A DNA stretch of 5,218 nt from an uncultured Dermatophilus sp. (GTDB lineage Bacteria; Actinomycetota; Actinomycetes; Actinomycetales; Dermatophilaceae): the NCBI GenBank assembly GCA_945876925.1, contig CAMCQD010000164.1, positions 1-5,218 of the forward strand, written 5' to 3'. Positions 1 to 5,218 of this stretch are shown here, piece by piece. The notes under the pieces were generated by a model. That model was not told the DNA's origin and searched no databases. It saw only the letters and a program-made list of their open reading frames with translations. Each line of letters opens with the position of its first letter. The first letter of the stretch is position 1. Made by a program: the position numbers and the translations under genes.

Positions 1-795
<795 letters not shown>

Positions 796-932
796 AACCA
801 AACAACAACCCCGCCCACCACACACAGCAGGCAGAGCCAAAAACCCTGGCCGAAACAACCAGCCCCCCAGCCACAACAGCCAGGAAGCAGAATTGACAAC
901 AACCAAACAAACAATTGGCATCGATCATCATG

Positions 933-955
933 GCACGCTGTTGAGTTCTCAAGAA
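933..955 (-). promoter_or_regulatory. Conserved actinobacterial rrn leader box (TTCTTGAGAACTCAACA)
   Basis: On the minus strand the sequence reads TTCTTGAGAACTCAACAGC followed by GTGCC. Near-identical text lies upstream of 16S in Streptomyces and many other actinobacteria, where it belongs to the processing/antitermination leader. The core TTGAG-AA-CTCAA (941-952) is a small perfect dyad. It lies about 140 nt upstream of the mature 16S 5' end. Recognition rests on memory of the motif; the exact role (boxA-like or RNase III stem) is inferred. Confidence 0.65.
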
Positions 956-970
956 TCGGACGCACAGCCT

Positions 971-998
971 CAAGGTTCAGACGCAAGCCTGAATCTTG
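971..998 (-). repeat. Inverted repeat at the 5' end of the rrn leader transcript
   Basis: The arms CAAGGTTCAG (971-980) and CTGAATCTTG (989-998) pair over 9 of 10 positions around an 8-nt loop. On the minus-strand transcript the odd pair is A-C; on the plus strand it would be G-U. The hairpin would form about 12 nt downstream of the predicted proximal start site (near 1010), so it would be one of the first structures in the leader RNA. It could protect the 5' end or aid antitermination; neither role is shown by sequence alone. Confidence 0.55.
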
Positions 999-1016
999 AA
1001 GAAGGGCAACTCCTCA

Positions 1017-1045
1017 ACATTACGCTTCCGCAACGTTGCTGTCAA
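1017..1045 (-). promoter_or_regulatory. Proximal rrn promoter (TTGACA-17-TAATGT)
   Basis: On the minus strand a perfect -35 hexamer TTGACA (1045-1040) is separated by 17 bp from TAATGT (1022-1017), which matches the first two and the last positions of the -10 consensus. The predicted start is a purine near 1010-1011, about 215 nt upstream of mature 16S. A consensus -35 with optimal spacing in this GC-rich sequence, pointing at the rRNA gene, makes this the best promoter in the window. The principal (HrdB/SigA-type) sigma factor would be expected to use it. Confidence 0.75.
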
Positions 1046-1173
1046 CCTACTTCAGAACCTCGCTCACCTTCAAGCTGAAGGGCCCGAGAGGGATCTGAAC
1101 CGGCTGAGCAGTGGCGCACGGTTGCTGCCGAGAAGCTCACGGGCCGCTACGGTTGAGCGAAGCTGCTTGATCA

Positions 1174-1186
1174 CCAGTGGCACTGG
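1174..1186. promoter_or_regulatory. Perfect 13-bp dyad, possible operator in rrn upstream region
   Basis: CCAGTG-G-CACTGG is a perfect odd palindrome (6-1-6). It lies about 130 bp upstream of the proximal -35 box and about 30 bp downstream of the start predicted for the distal candidate promoter. That position would suit a regulator binding site or a small hairpin in the long leader RNA. I do not recognise the site as that of a named regulator. Confidence 0.3.
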
Positions 1187-1223
1187 CTGACCTGCACCAT
1201 CGCCTCGCGTTCGCGGCGAGACG

Positions 1224-1253
1224 ACTATAGGCATACGGAGGCGGGCAGGCCAA
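1224..1253 (-). promoter_or_regulatory. Candidate distal rrn promoter (TTGGCC-18-TATAGT)
   Basis: On the minus strand TATAGT (1229-1224) is a strong -10 match, preceded at 18 bp by TTGGCC (1253-1248), a half-match to the -35 consensus. The start would be near 1217, about 420 nt upstream of mature 16S. Actinobacterial rrn operons commonly have tandem promoters, so a second one here is plausible. The -35 is weak, so this is a prediction. Confidence 0.45.
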
Positions 1254-1783
1254 ATCGACCCACGCGGGCCCGCCAGCGGAATCATCTGGGCCGGAAGAGC
1301 CCGTCGCCCCGGGCCGATCCGGCCGCCGCAACACCGTCTCCACGTCCGGCTGGCCCGCTGACCAGCCGCTTACCGGTCGAGGCCGCAGCGCAGCCCCGGT
1401 GATCGGAACCCCGCAGGCCCCTCCCGGCTTGACTATTACCTGAACCTATCCGGGTTTTCCCCCGGGAGAACTCCGAACGTCCCTATGCCACAGCCGATCC
1501 GGTCTGCCCGCCAGCACCCGCGTCCCCGGTCCGGCACCCCCGGCTGCCACCTGGTCACCGCCCCTGCCCGTTACCTCCGGGCGCGTGCTGGCCGCAGGAT
1601 CGCACCGCTGACCACCGGGACGCACGCCTCCGGCCGGGCCGGTACCCGCCCGGCCGGTTCCGCAGGTTCGCCGCCGCAGCCAGGTCGCGGAGGGCTCACC
1701 GCCCGGGTAACCGCCTGCATGCCCGGGCAGCCCGGTGCACAGCTCACCTAGCCGAACCCGCCCAAGCCAGCCGTGCCGGGCAG
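1254..1783. other. Long non-coding spacer between divergent rrn and accA
   Basis: About 530 bp without a gene I can support. A plus-strand open frame at 1485-1751 (88 codons) has no ribosome binding site at a workable distance, and its Arg/Pro/Gly/Ala-rich translation resembles no family I know. A minus-strand open frame across this stretch runs on antisense through accA and is a high-GC shadow. The visible structure is one perfect 7-bp inverted repeat with an 8-nt loop (CGGCTGG at 1347-1353, CCAGCCG at 1362-1368) and a short CCGGG/CCCGG hairpin near 1450-1465. A minus-strand TAGGTT (1448-1443) could be a further rrn -10 box but has no good -35. Confidence 0.5.
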
Positions 1784-1789
1784 TAGAGT
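1784..1789 (+). promoter_or_regulatory. Candidate -10 element for leaderless accA transcript
   Basis: TAGAGT fits the actinobacterial TANNNT -10 pattern and ends 7 bp before the GTG at 1797, so transcription would begin at or next to the start codon. No Shine-Dalgarno sequence is present upstream of either candidate start, as expected for a leaderless mRNA. No clear -35 box is seen 17-19 bp upstream. Inferred from pattern and spacing only. Confidence 0.45.
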
Positions 1790-1796
1790 CCGAAAT

Positions 1797-3602
1797 GTGG
1801 CGTCTATCTCTAAAGTCCTCATCGCCAATCGTGGCGAGATCGCGGTGCGGGTCGCGCGCGCCTGCCGGGACTCCGGTCTGGCCTCCGTAGCCGTCTACGC
1901 CGACCCCGACCGCGATGCCCTGCACGTCAAGATGGCCGGCGAAGCCTACGCGCTGGGCGGGGCGACCGCGGCCGAGAGCTACCTGGTCCAGGAGAAGCTG
2001 CTGGACATCGCCGCGCGCTCCGGAGCGGACGCGATCCACCCCGGATACGGGTTCCTCTCGGAGAACGCCGGCTTCGCCCAGGCGGTGATCGATGCCGGGC
2101 TCATCTGGATCGGCCCGCCACCGGCCGCGATCGACGCACTCGGCGACAAGGTCAAGGCGCGCCACATCGCGACCCGCGCGCACGCCCCGCTGGTACCCGG
2201 CACCAGCGAACCGGTCGCCGACGCCGCCGAGATCATCGAGTTCGCCCGCCAGCACGGACTGCCCGTGGCGATCAAGGCGGCCTACGGCGGCGGCGGGCGC
2301 GGCCTGAAGGTGGCCCGCACTATCGAGGAGATTCCCGAGCTGTTCGACTCTGCGGTACGCGAGGCCGTGGGCGCCTTCGGGCGCGGCGAGTGCTTCGCGG
2401 AGCGCTACCTCGACCGGCCTCGGCACGTCGAGACCCAGTGCCTGGCCGACACCCACGGCAATGTCGTGGTCGTCTCCACCCGCGACTGCTCGCTGCAGCG
2501 GCGCCACCAGAAGCTCGTCGAAGAGGCCCCGGCTCCCTTCCTCACCGATGCGCAGAACGCCGAGCTCGTGCGCGCCAGCAAGGCGATCCTGCGCGAAGCC
2601 GGGTACGTGGGCGCGGGCACCTGCGAGTACCTGGTCGCCGCCGACGGCACCATCAGCTTCCTCGAAGTGAACACCCGCCTGCAGGTAGAGCACCCGGTCA
2701 CCGAGGAAGTCACCGGCATCGACCTCGTGCGCGAGCAGTTCCGGATCGCCTGCGGGGAGGAGCTCGGCTACGGGGACCCGCCGCTGAGAGGGCACTCGTT
2801 CGAGTTCCGGATCAACGGCGAGGACCCGGGCCGCAGCTTCCTGCCGGCTCCCGGCGTAGTCACCCGGTTCTCGCCCCCGAGCGGCCCCGGCGTGCGACTG
2901 GACACCGGGATCGAGCAGGGCGACGTCATCGGCGGGCAATTCGACTCGATGCTGGCCAAGCTCATCGTCACCGGCAGCGACCGCCAGCAGGCGCTGGACC
3001 GGTCCCGGCGGGCACTGGCCGAGTTCAGCATCGGCGGGATGGCGACCGCGCTGCCATTCCACCGGGCCATCGTGGAGGACCCGGCTTTCGCCCCGGCCAG
3101 CCCCGGCACGCCGTTCACGGTGCACACCCGCTGGATCGAGACCGAATTCGACAACACCATCCCGGCGTTCGACGGGGCCGTCGCCCCCGGGGAGCACGCC
3201 CCGCCCGAGCGGCACAGCATGGTGGTCGAAGTCGATGGCAAGCGCTTTGAGGTGTCCCTGCCAGCGGGGCTGCCGCCTGGCTCGGGCACTGGTCCCTCCG
3301 GTGCGGGTGCGGTAGCCGGAGGGAGCAAGCGGCGCAGTTCGCGGCGGGCCAGCGCGCGCTCTGGCGGGCCGAGGACCTCCGGTGGCTCACTCACCGCGCC
3401 GATGCAGGGCACGGTCGTCAAGGTCGCCGTCGCCGAAGGTGACCTCGTCGCCGAAGGCGACCTCGTCGTCGTGCTCGAGGCGATGAAGATGGAGCAGCCG
3501 CTGAACGCCCACAAGGCCGGGGTGGTCACCAACCTCACCGCGGTCGCGGGCCAGACGGTCACCAGCGGCACCGTGCTGGCAGAGATCGCCGACCCCGCTT
3601 AG
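1797..3602 (+). CDS. accA: Acyl-CoA carboxylase alpha chain: biotin carboxylase + BCCP
   Basis: A 601-aa protein that carboxylates its own biotin using ATP and bicarbonate, then offers the carboxyl group to a separate beta (carboxyltransferase) subunit to make malonyl-CoA or methylmalonyl-CoA in the cytosol. The order seen is a biotin carboxylase N-domain (about 1-115; HPGYGF 81-86), an ATP-grasp domain (about 116-325; Lys160, glycine loop GGGGRG 164-169, EVNTR 290-294, QVEH 296-299), a biotin carboxylase C-domain (to about 445), a variable Gly/Ser/Arg-rich linker (about 490-530), and a biotinyl domain with EAMKME, where Lys564 would carry biotin. Length and text closely follow Streptomyces AccA and mycobacterial AccA3, and no catalytic motif is missing. 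GTG 1797 is preferred (residues [13 protein letters not shown] follow, family-like). GTG 1773 would add eight unconserved residues and lies upstream of the proposed -10. The gene is divergent from rrn and no beta subunit is in view. The symbol follows actinobacterial usage (accA, accA2 or accA3), not E. coli AccA. Confidence 0.96.
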   Translation: MASISKVLIANRGEIAVRVARACRDSGLASVAVYADPDRDALHVKMAGEAYALGGATAAESYLVQEKLLDIAARSGADAIHPGYGFLSENAGFAQAVIDAGLIWIGPPPAAIDALGDKVKARHIATRAHAPLVPGTSEPVADAAEIIEFARQHGLPVAIKAAYGGGGRGLKVARTIEEIPELFDSAVREAVGAFGRGECFAERYLDRPRHVETQCLADTHGNVVVVSTRDCSLQRRHQKLVEEAPAPFLTDAQNAELVRASKAILREAGYVGAGTCEYLVAADGTISFLEVNTRLQVEHPVTEEVTGIDLVREQFRIACGEELGYGDPPLRGHSFEFRINGEDPGRSFLPAPGVVTRFSPPSGPGVRLDTGIEQGDVIGGQFDSMLAKLIVTGSDRQQALDRSRRALAEFSIGGMATALPFHRAIVEDPAFAPASPGTPFTVHTRWIETEFDNTIPAFDGAVAPGEHAPPERHSMVVEVDGKRFEVSLPAGLPPGSGTGPSGAGAVAGGSKRRSSRRASARSGGPRTSGGSLTAPMQGTVVKVAVAEGDLVAEGDLVVVLEAMKMEQPLNAHKAGVVTNLTAVAGQTVTSGTVLAEIADPA

Positions 3603-3606
3603 CGCC

Positions 3607-3626
3607 GCTGCCGGTGCTGCGGCAGC
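3607..3626 (+). terminator. Small hairpin just after accA
   Basis: GCTGCCG (3607-3613) and CGGCAGC (3620-3626) form a perfect 7-bp stem with a 6-nt loop, starting 4 nt after the accA stop. No T-tract follows. It may be part of a tandem terminator with the longer hairpin at 3641-3681, or may stabilise the mRNA 3' end. Confidence 0.4.
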
Positions 3627-3640
3627 TCAGGTGCCAGGTA

Positions 3641-3681
3641 ACGCGGATGGGGACCGCCGTGAAGGCAGTCCCCATCCGCGT
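3641..3681. terminator. Strong bidirectional hairpin terminator
   Basis: The arms ACGCGGATGGGGAC (3641-3654) and GTCCCCATCCGCGT (3668-3681) are a perfect 14-bp inverted repeat. The 13-nt loop can add three more GCC/GGC pairs after one mismatch, leaving a GTGAA tip. It lies between two convergent genes, 38 nt past the accA stop and about 95 nt past the stop of the facing gene, so it can serve both strands. There is no T-run on either side, as is common for actinobacterial terminators that rely on the stem. Confidence 0.75.
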
Positions 3682-3726
3682 CATCCCGGGGGCGCACGAT
3701 ACCGCCCGGCCCCTGCGGCCCGGCAT

Positions 3727-3755
3727 CCGGCTCACGTCCGCACACCCGGAGCCGG
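3727..3755 (-). terminator. Possible hairpin after the antitoxin-like gene
   Basis: CCGGCTC (3727-3733) and GAGCCGG (3749-3755) form a perfect 7-bp stem with a 15-nt loop, starting 21 nt after the minus-strand stop at 3777. The loop is long, there is no T-tract, and the sequence is GC-rich enough for chance pairing, so this is weaker than the hairpin at 3641-3681. Confidence 0.3.
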
Positions 3756-3776
3756 GTTCGTCGCTCAGCGCGGGCG

Positions 3777-4133
3777 TCAGATCTTCCCGGGCTTGCCGAT
3801 GTCCTCCGGCTTGCCAATGTCCCCGGGGCGGTCGACGGGCTCGGTGCGCACCGGGTCCACCGTGACCGGGCCGGATGCCGTCTCCGGAGCGGTACGTCCG
3901 GCCTCGAAAGCCTCCTTGGTCTCGGACGGGACCCCGAGCGCGCTGGTAATGCCCTGCTTGCCCTTGGAAATGTGCTCGCTGTACTTGCCGCCGGTCTTCT
4001 CGTTGACGAACGCCTCGGCCTTGCCCAGCCCGCCGTTGATGGAGTCTGAGTGCTCGGAGGCGAACTGCCTTGCCTTGCTGGCACCCTGGGTGGCTGCGCT
4101 GCGCGCGCGGCTGACGATCTGGCTGAAGTCCAT
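3777..4133 (-). CDS. MT0933/Rv0909-type antitoxin-like small protein
   Basis: A 118-aa soluble, hydrophilic protein. The core at about residues 30-62 (SINGGLGKAEAFVNEKTGGK, then Y51 and SEHISKGKQG) has the signature of the MT0933 antitoxin family (DxVDEKTGGKYxxxVxKG in relatives). Family members such as M. tuberculosis Rv0909 were paired with a START/SRPBCC-like toxin (Rv0910), but many occur alone and their role is unproven. Residues 1-30 are Ala/Ser/Gln-rich and probably helical. The tail (about 80-118) is Pro/Thr/Asp-rich and ends in two DIGKP copies (105-109 and 111-115), longer than the usual short family member. The ATG at 4133-4131 is fixed by AAGGAG seven bases upstream. The same frame is open upstream to 4328 but those residues look non-coding. 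No signal peptide, membrane segment or toxin partner is visible on either side. Family assignment is fairly sure; function as an antitoxin is not. Confidence 0.82.
   Translation of the reverse strand: MDFSQIVSRARSAATQGASKARQFASEHSDSINGGLGKAEAFVNEKTGGKYSEHISKGKQGITSALGVPSETKEAFEAGRTAPETASGPVTVDPVRTEPVDRPGDIGKPEDIGKPGKI
3790..3825 (-). repeat. Two imperfect 18-bp tandem repeats in the 3' end of the antitoxin-like gene
   Basis: The units at 3790-3807 and 3808-3825 agree at about 15 of 18 positions and together encode the doubled DIGKP tail. They look like a recent in-frame duplication in a disordered C-terminus, possibly variable in copy number between strains. Confidence 0.6.
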
Positions 4134-4140
4134 CCTGGTT

Positions 4141-4146
4141 CTCCTT
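4141..4146 (-). promoter_or_regulatory. Ribosome binding site AAGGAG deciding the start at 4133
   Basis: AAGGAG on the minus strand, seven bases before the ATG at 4133-4131, is the only strong Shine-Dalgarno sequence I found in the window. It rules against the longer reading that would begin near 4328. Confidence 0.85.
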
Positions 4147-4275
4147 GGTCGGGTTACGATCGCGGGCGACCGCTGTGTCCCGGTAACGCTACCTATCCGG
4201 ATTGCCCTCCGCGAGAACAGTGGACGGTCAATCAGGGGCGTGCTCCGGCGCCGGGCTCGCAGCATCGGATCGCAT

Positions 4276-4301
4276 AACGCTGGCTCTGCCGCGAACGTTC
4301 C
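4276..4301 (-). promoter_or_regulatory. Candidate ECF-sigma promoter (GGAAC-17-CGTT) for the antitoxin-like gene
   Basis: On the minus strand GGAAC (4301-4297) and CGTT (4279-4276) are 17 bp apart, which resembles promoters of extracytoplasmic-function sigma factors (SigE/SigH/SigR-type GGAA and GTT elements). It lies in the 187-bp gap after the lyase gene and would give a 5' untranslated region of roughly 135 nt. Such short motifs occur by chance and the leader is long. The gap also holds a TTGACC (4231-4226) and a TAGGT-like element near 4195, but they are too far apart for a normal sigma-70 promoter. Confidence 0.25.
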
Positions 4302-4320
4302 GGTTTCCCCCGGGCGCGGC

Positions 4321-5218
4321 TCAGGCACGCACGGCCGCGTCGGCCCGGGCCAGGCGCCTGACCGCCTCGCGGATCACCGGCAGCCCGGTGCCGATGTTGA
4401 TGCGCACGTGCCCGGCACCCGGCTCACCGAATGAGAGGCCATCCCCCAGGGCCACCCGCCCGAGCCGCAGCGCCAGCCTCGCCGGCTCCTCCGGCCAGCC
4501 CAGGGCCCGCAGATCGACCCAGGCCAGGTATCCGAACCCGGCCCGCGTGACACGCGCCCGGGGCAGGTGCACGGCCAGCTCAGCGGTCAGCTGCCGGTGG
4601 GCCTCCTGCAGGTCAGCGATGAGCCCGTCCAGCCAGTCCACCGAATGCAAGTAGGCGGCCTCGGCCGCGATTGCCCCGAAGATGCCCGCCTCCCAGGGCA
4701 GCTCGATGGACAGGGGGTGCGCCTGCGGGCGCAGGCCGCCGCCGGGAGCGGGTGCCACGAGGAAGGCGCACTTGAGCCCGGCGATGTTCCAGGCCTTGCT
4801 CGGGGAATGCACGGCGACGCCCGTGTGCACCGCCTGCGGGCACGAGTCGAGAAACGGCACGAATCCGCCCGGGCCGGTGCCGAACGTCAGCGGCGCGTGC
4901 ACCTCGTCGGAGATGACGAGCACGCCGTACCGGGCAGCCAGGGCCGCCAGCTCAGCGAGCTCGGCGCGCTCGTGCACCCGCCCGACGGGATTGTGCGGAT
5001 GGCACAGCACGTATGCCGCAGCGCCCGCGGCGAAGGCCGCTTCGAGCCCGGGCAGGTCGAGCCGCCAGTCCGCGCCCGGCTGGCCCCGGCGGGAGCCCGT
5101 AGCGGGATCCGCGGGCACGCCGGGTTCGGCGGAGATGAGGGGCACGGTCACCAGCCGGCGGCCGGTCATACCCGGCCAGTCGAGGACCTGCGGGTACACC
5201 GGCGGGCTCACCACGACC
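4321..5218 (-). CDS. MalY/PatB-type PLP-dependent C-S lyase/aminotransferase (N-terminus missing)
   Basis: The visible 298 residues are the C-terminal part of a fold-type I PLP enzyme; roughly 90 N-terminal residues lie beyond the right edge. The fragment opens with VVVSPPVYP. In fragment numbering the motifs are CHPHNPVGR (72-80; Asn76 contacts PLP), SDEVHA (103-108; Asp104 pairs with the pyridine nitrogen), HSPSKAWNIAGLK (137-149; Lys141 should form the Schiff base) and HVRINIGTG near the end (Arg272 likely binds the substrate carboxylate). These fit the MalY/PatB branch, whose members cleave cystathionine or cysteine S-conjugates (beta C-S lyase, giving pyruvate, ammonia and a thiol) or transaminate; the substrate cannot be told from sequence. 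The GTG at 5214 is internal to a conserved strand, not the start. The end is intact, with TGA at 4323-4321. The next gene on this strand starts 187 bp further on. All expected catalytic residues are present. Confidence 0.9.
   Translation of the reverse strand, partial: VVVSPPVYPQVLDWPGMTGRRLVTVPLISAEPGVPADPATGSRRGQPGADWRLDLPGLEAAFAAGAAAYVLCHPHNPVGRVHERAELAELAALAARYGVLVISDEVHAPLTFGTGPGGFVPFLDSCPQAVHTGVAVHSPSKAWNIAGLKCAFLVAPAPGGGLRPQAHPLSIELPWEAGIFGAIAAEAAYLHSVDWLDGLIADLQEAHRQLTAELAVHLPRARVTRAGFGYLAWVDLRALGWPEEPARLALRLGRVALGDGLSFGEPGAGHVRINIGTGLPVIREAVRRLARADAAVRA

Larger units (their letters stand above)
796..1010 (-). other. Pre-16S rRNA leader (external transcribed spacer)
   Basis: This is the stretch between the proximal rrn promoter and the mature 16S 5' end, transcribed on the minus strand and removed during processing. 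The part next to the 16S gene is rich in T and G on the transcribed strand (runs such as GTTGTTGTTTGGTTTTTTTGG just before the gene), which contrasts with the GC-rich surroundings and is usual for actinobacterial rrn leaders. It contains a conserved actinobacterial box (933-955) and an inverted repeat (971-998). By analogy with other rrn operons it should hold antitermination and RNase III processing signals, but the pairing partner downstream of 16S is outside the window. No coding potential is visible. Confidence 0.8.

Noticed and set aside
1443..1448. Minus-strand TAGGTT as a third rrn -10 box
   Set aside because: No acceptable -35 hexamer at 16-19 bp upstream and it is about 650 bp from mature 16S.
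1485..1751. Plus-strand open frame of 88 codons upstream of accA
   Set aside because: No Shine-Dalgarno sequence at a workable distance, composition dominated by Arg/Pro/Gly/Ala, and no recognisable motif. It cannot be excluded fully but is not supported.
1446..3215. Long minus-strand open frame (589 codons) antisense to accA
   Set aside because: It lies almost wholly opposite a clearly real biotin carboxylase gene, its translation is Gly/Arg/Asp/Val-rich with no family resemblance, and such antisense frames are routine in high-GC DNA.
3429..3464. 18-bp tandem repeat in accA (VAEGDL twice) near the biotinyl lysine
   Set aside because: Homologues have the same length and a naturally similar EEG/EGD pattern at this place, so there is no insertion; the near-identity reflects codon choice on a conserved pattern.
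4291..4301. GAACGTTC palindrome as an SOS (LexA) box
   Set aside because: Actinobacterial LexA sites have four bases between GAAC and GTTC; here the half-sites abut, so the spacing is wrong.
3631..4434. Plus-strand open frame of 267 codons opposite the antitoxin-like gene
   Set aside because: The minus strand there encodes a recognisable family protein with a strong ribosome binding site; this frame runs through terminators and intergenic DNA and resembles nothing.

Overview
The window looks like a chromosomal segment of a high-GC actinobacterium (Actinomycetota). Three things support this: the 5' half of a 16S rRNA gene with actinobacterial character, a pre-16S leader carrying the CTTGAGAACTCAACA box typical of Streptomyces-like rrn operons, and an acyl-CoA carboxylase alpha chain that reads almost like the Streptomyces AccA or mycobacterial AccA3 proteins. 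The genus cannot be fixed by eye. A streptomycete/streptosporangial-type relative is the best guess.

Layout. Positions 1-795 (minus strand) hold the 5' half of a 16S rRNA gene, whose 3' part lies outside the window. Positions 796 to about 1010 are its transcribed leader. A good promoter (TTGACA-17-TAATGT) lies at 1017-1045, a second candidate at 1224-1253, and a perfect 13-bp dyad at 1174-1186 sits between them. From about 1254 to 1783 I see no convincing gene. A probable leaderless promoter then drives accA on the plus strand (1797-3602), divergent from the rRNA operon. Behind accA come a small hairpin and a perfect 14-bp inverted repeat that probably terminates transcription. The gene facing it (minus, 3777-4133) encodes a 118-aa protein of the MT0933/Rv0909 antitoxin-like family with no recognisable toxin gene beside it. 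Upstream of that gene, also on the minus strand, is the C-terminal three quarters of a MalY/PatB-type PLP-dependent C-S lyase/aminotransferase (4321 to past the window end).

How the parts relate. AccA supplies the biotin carboxylase and biotin carrier of acyl-CoA carboxylase (malonyl-CoA/methylmalonyl-CoA supply). Its carboxyltransferase partner is not in the window. The small antitoxin-like gene and the lyase share a strand but are 187 bp apart, with a possible ECF-type promoter in the gap, so they need not be one operon. No mobile element, CRISPR array or tRNA was seen. This is mostly conserved core-genome content, and the points of interest are regulatory (rrn leader and promoters, leaderless accA, hairpins) plus the orphan antitoxin-like gene.
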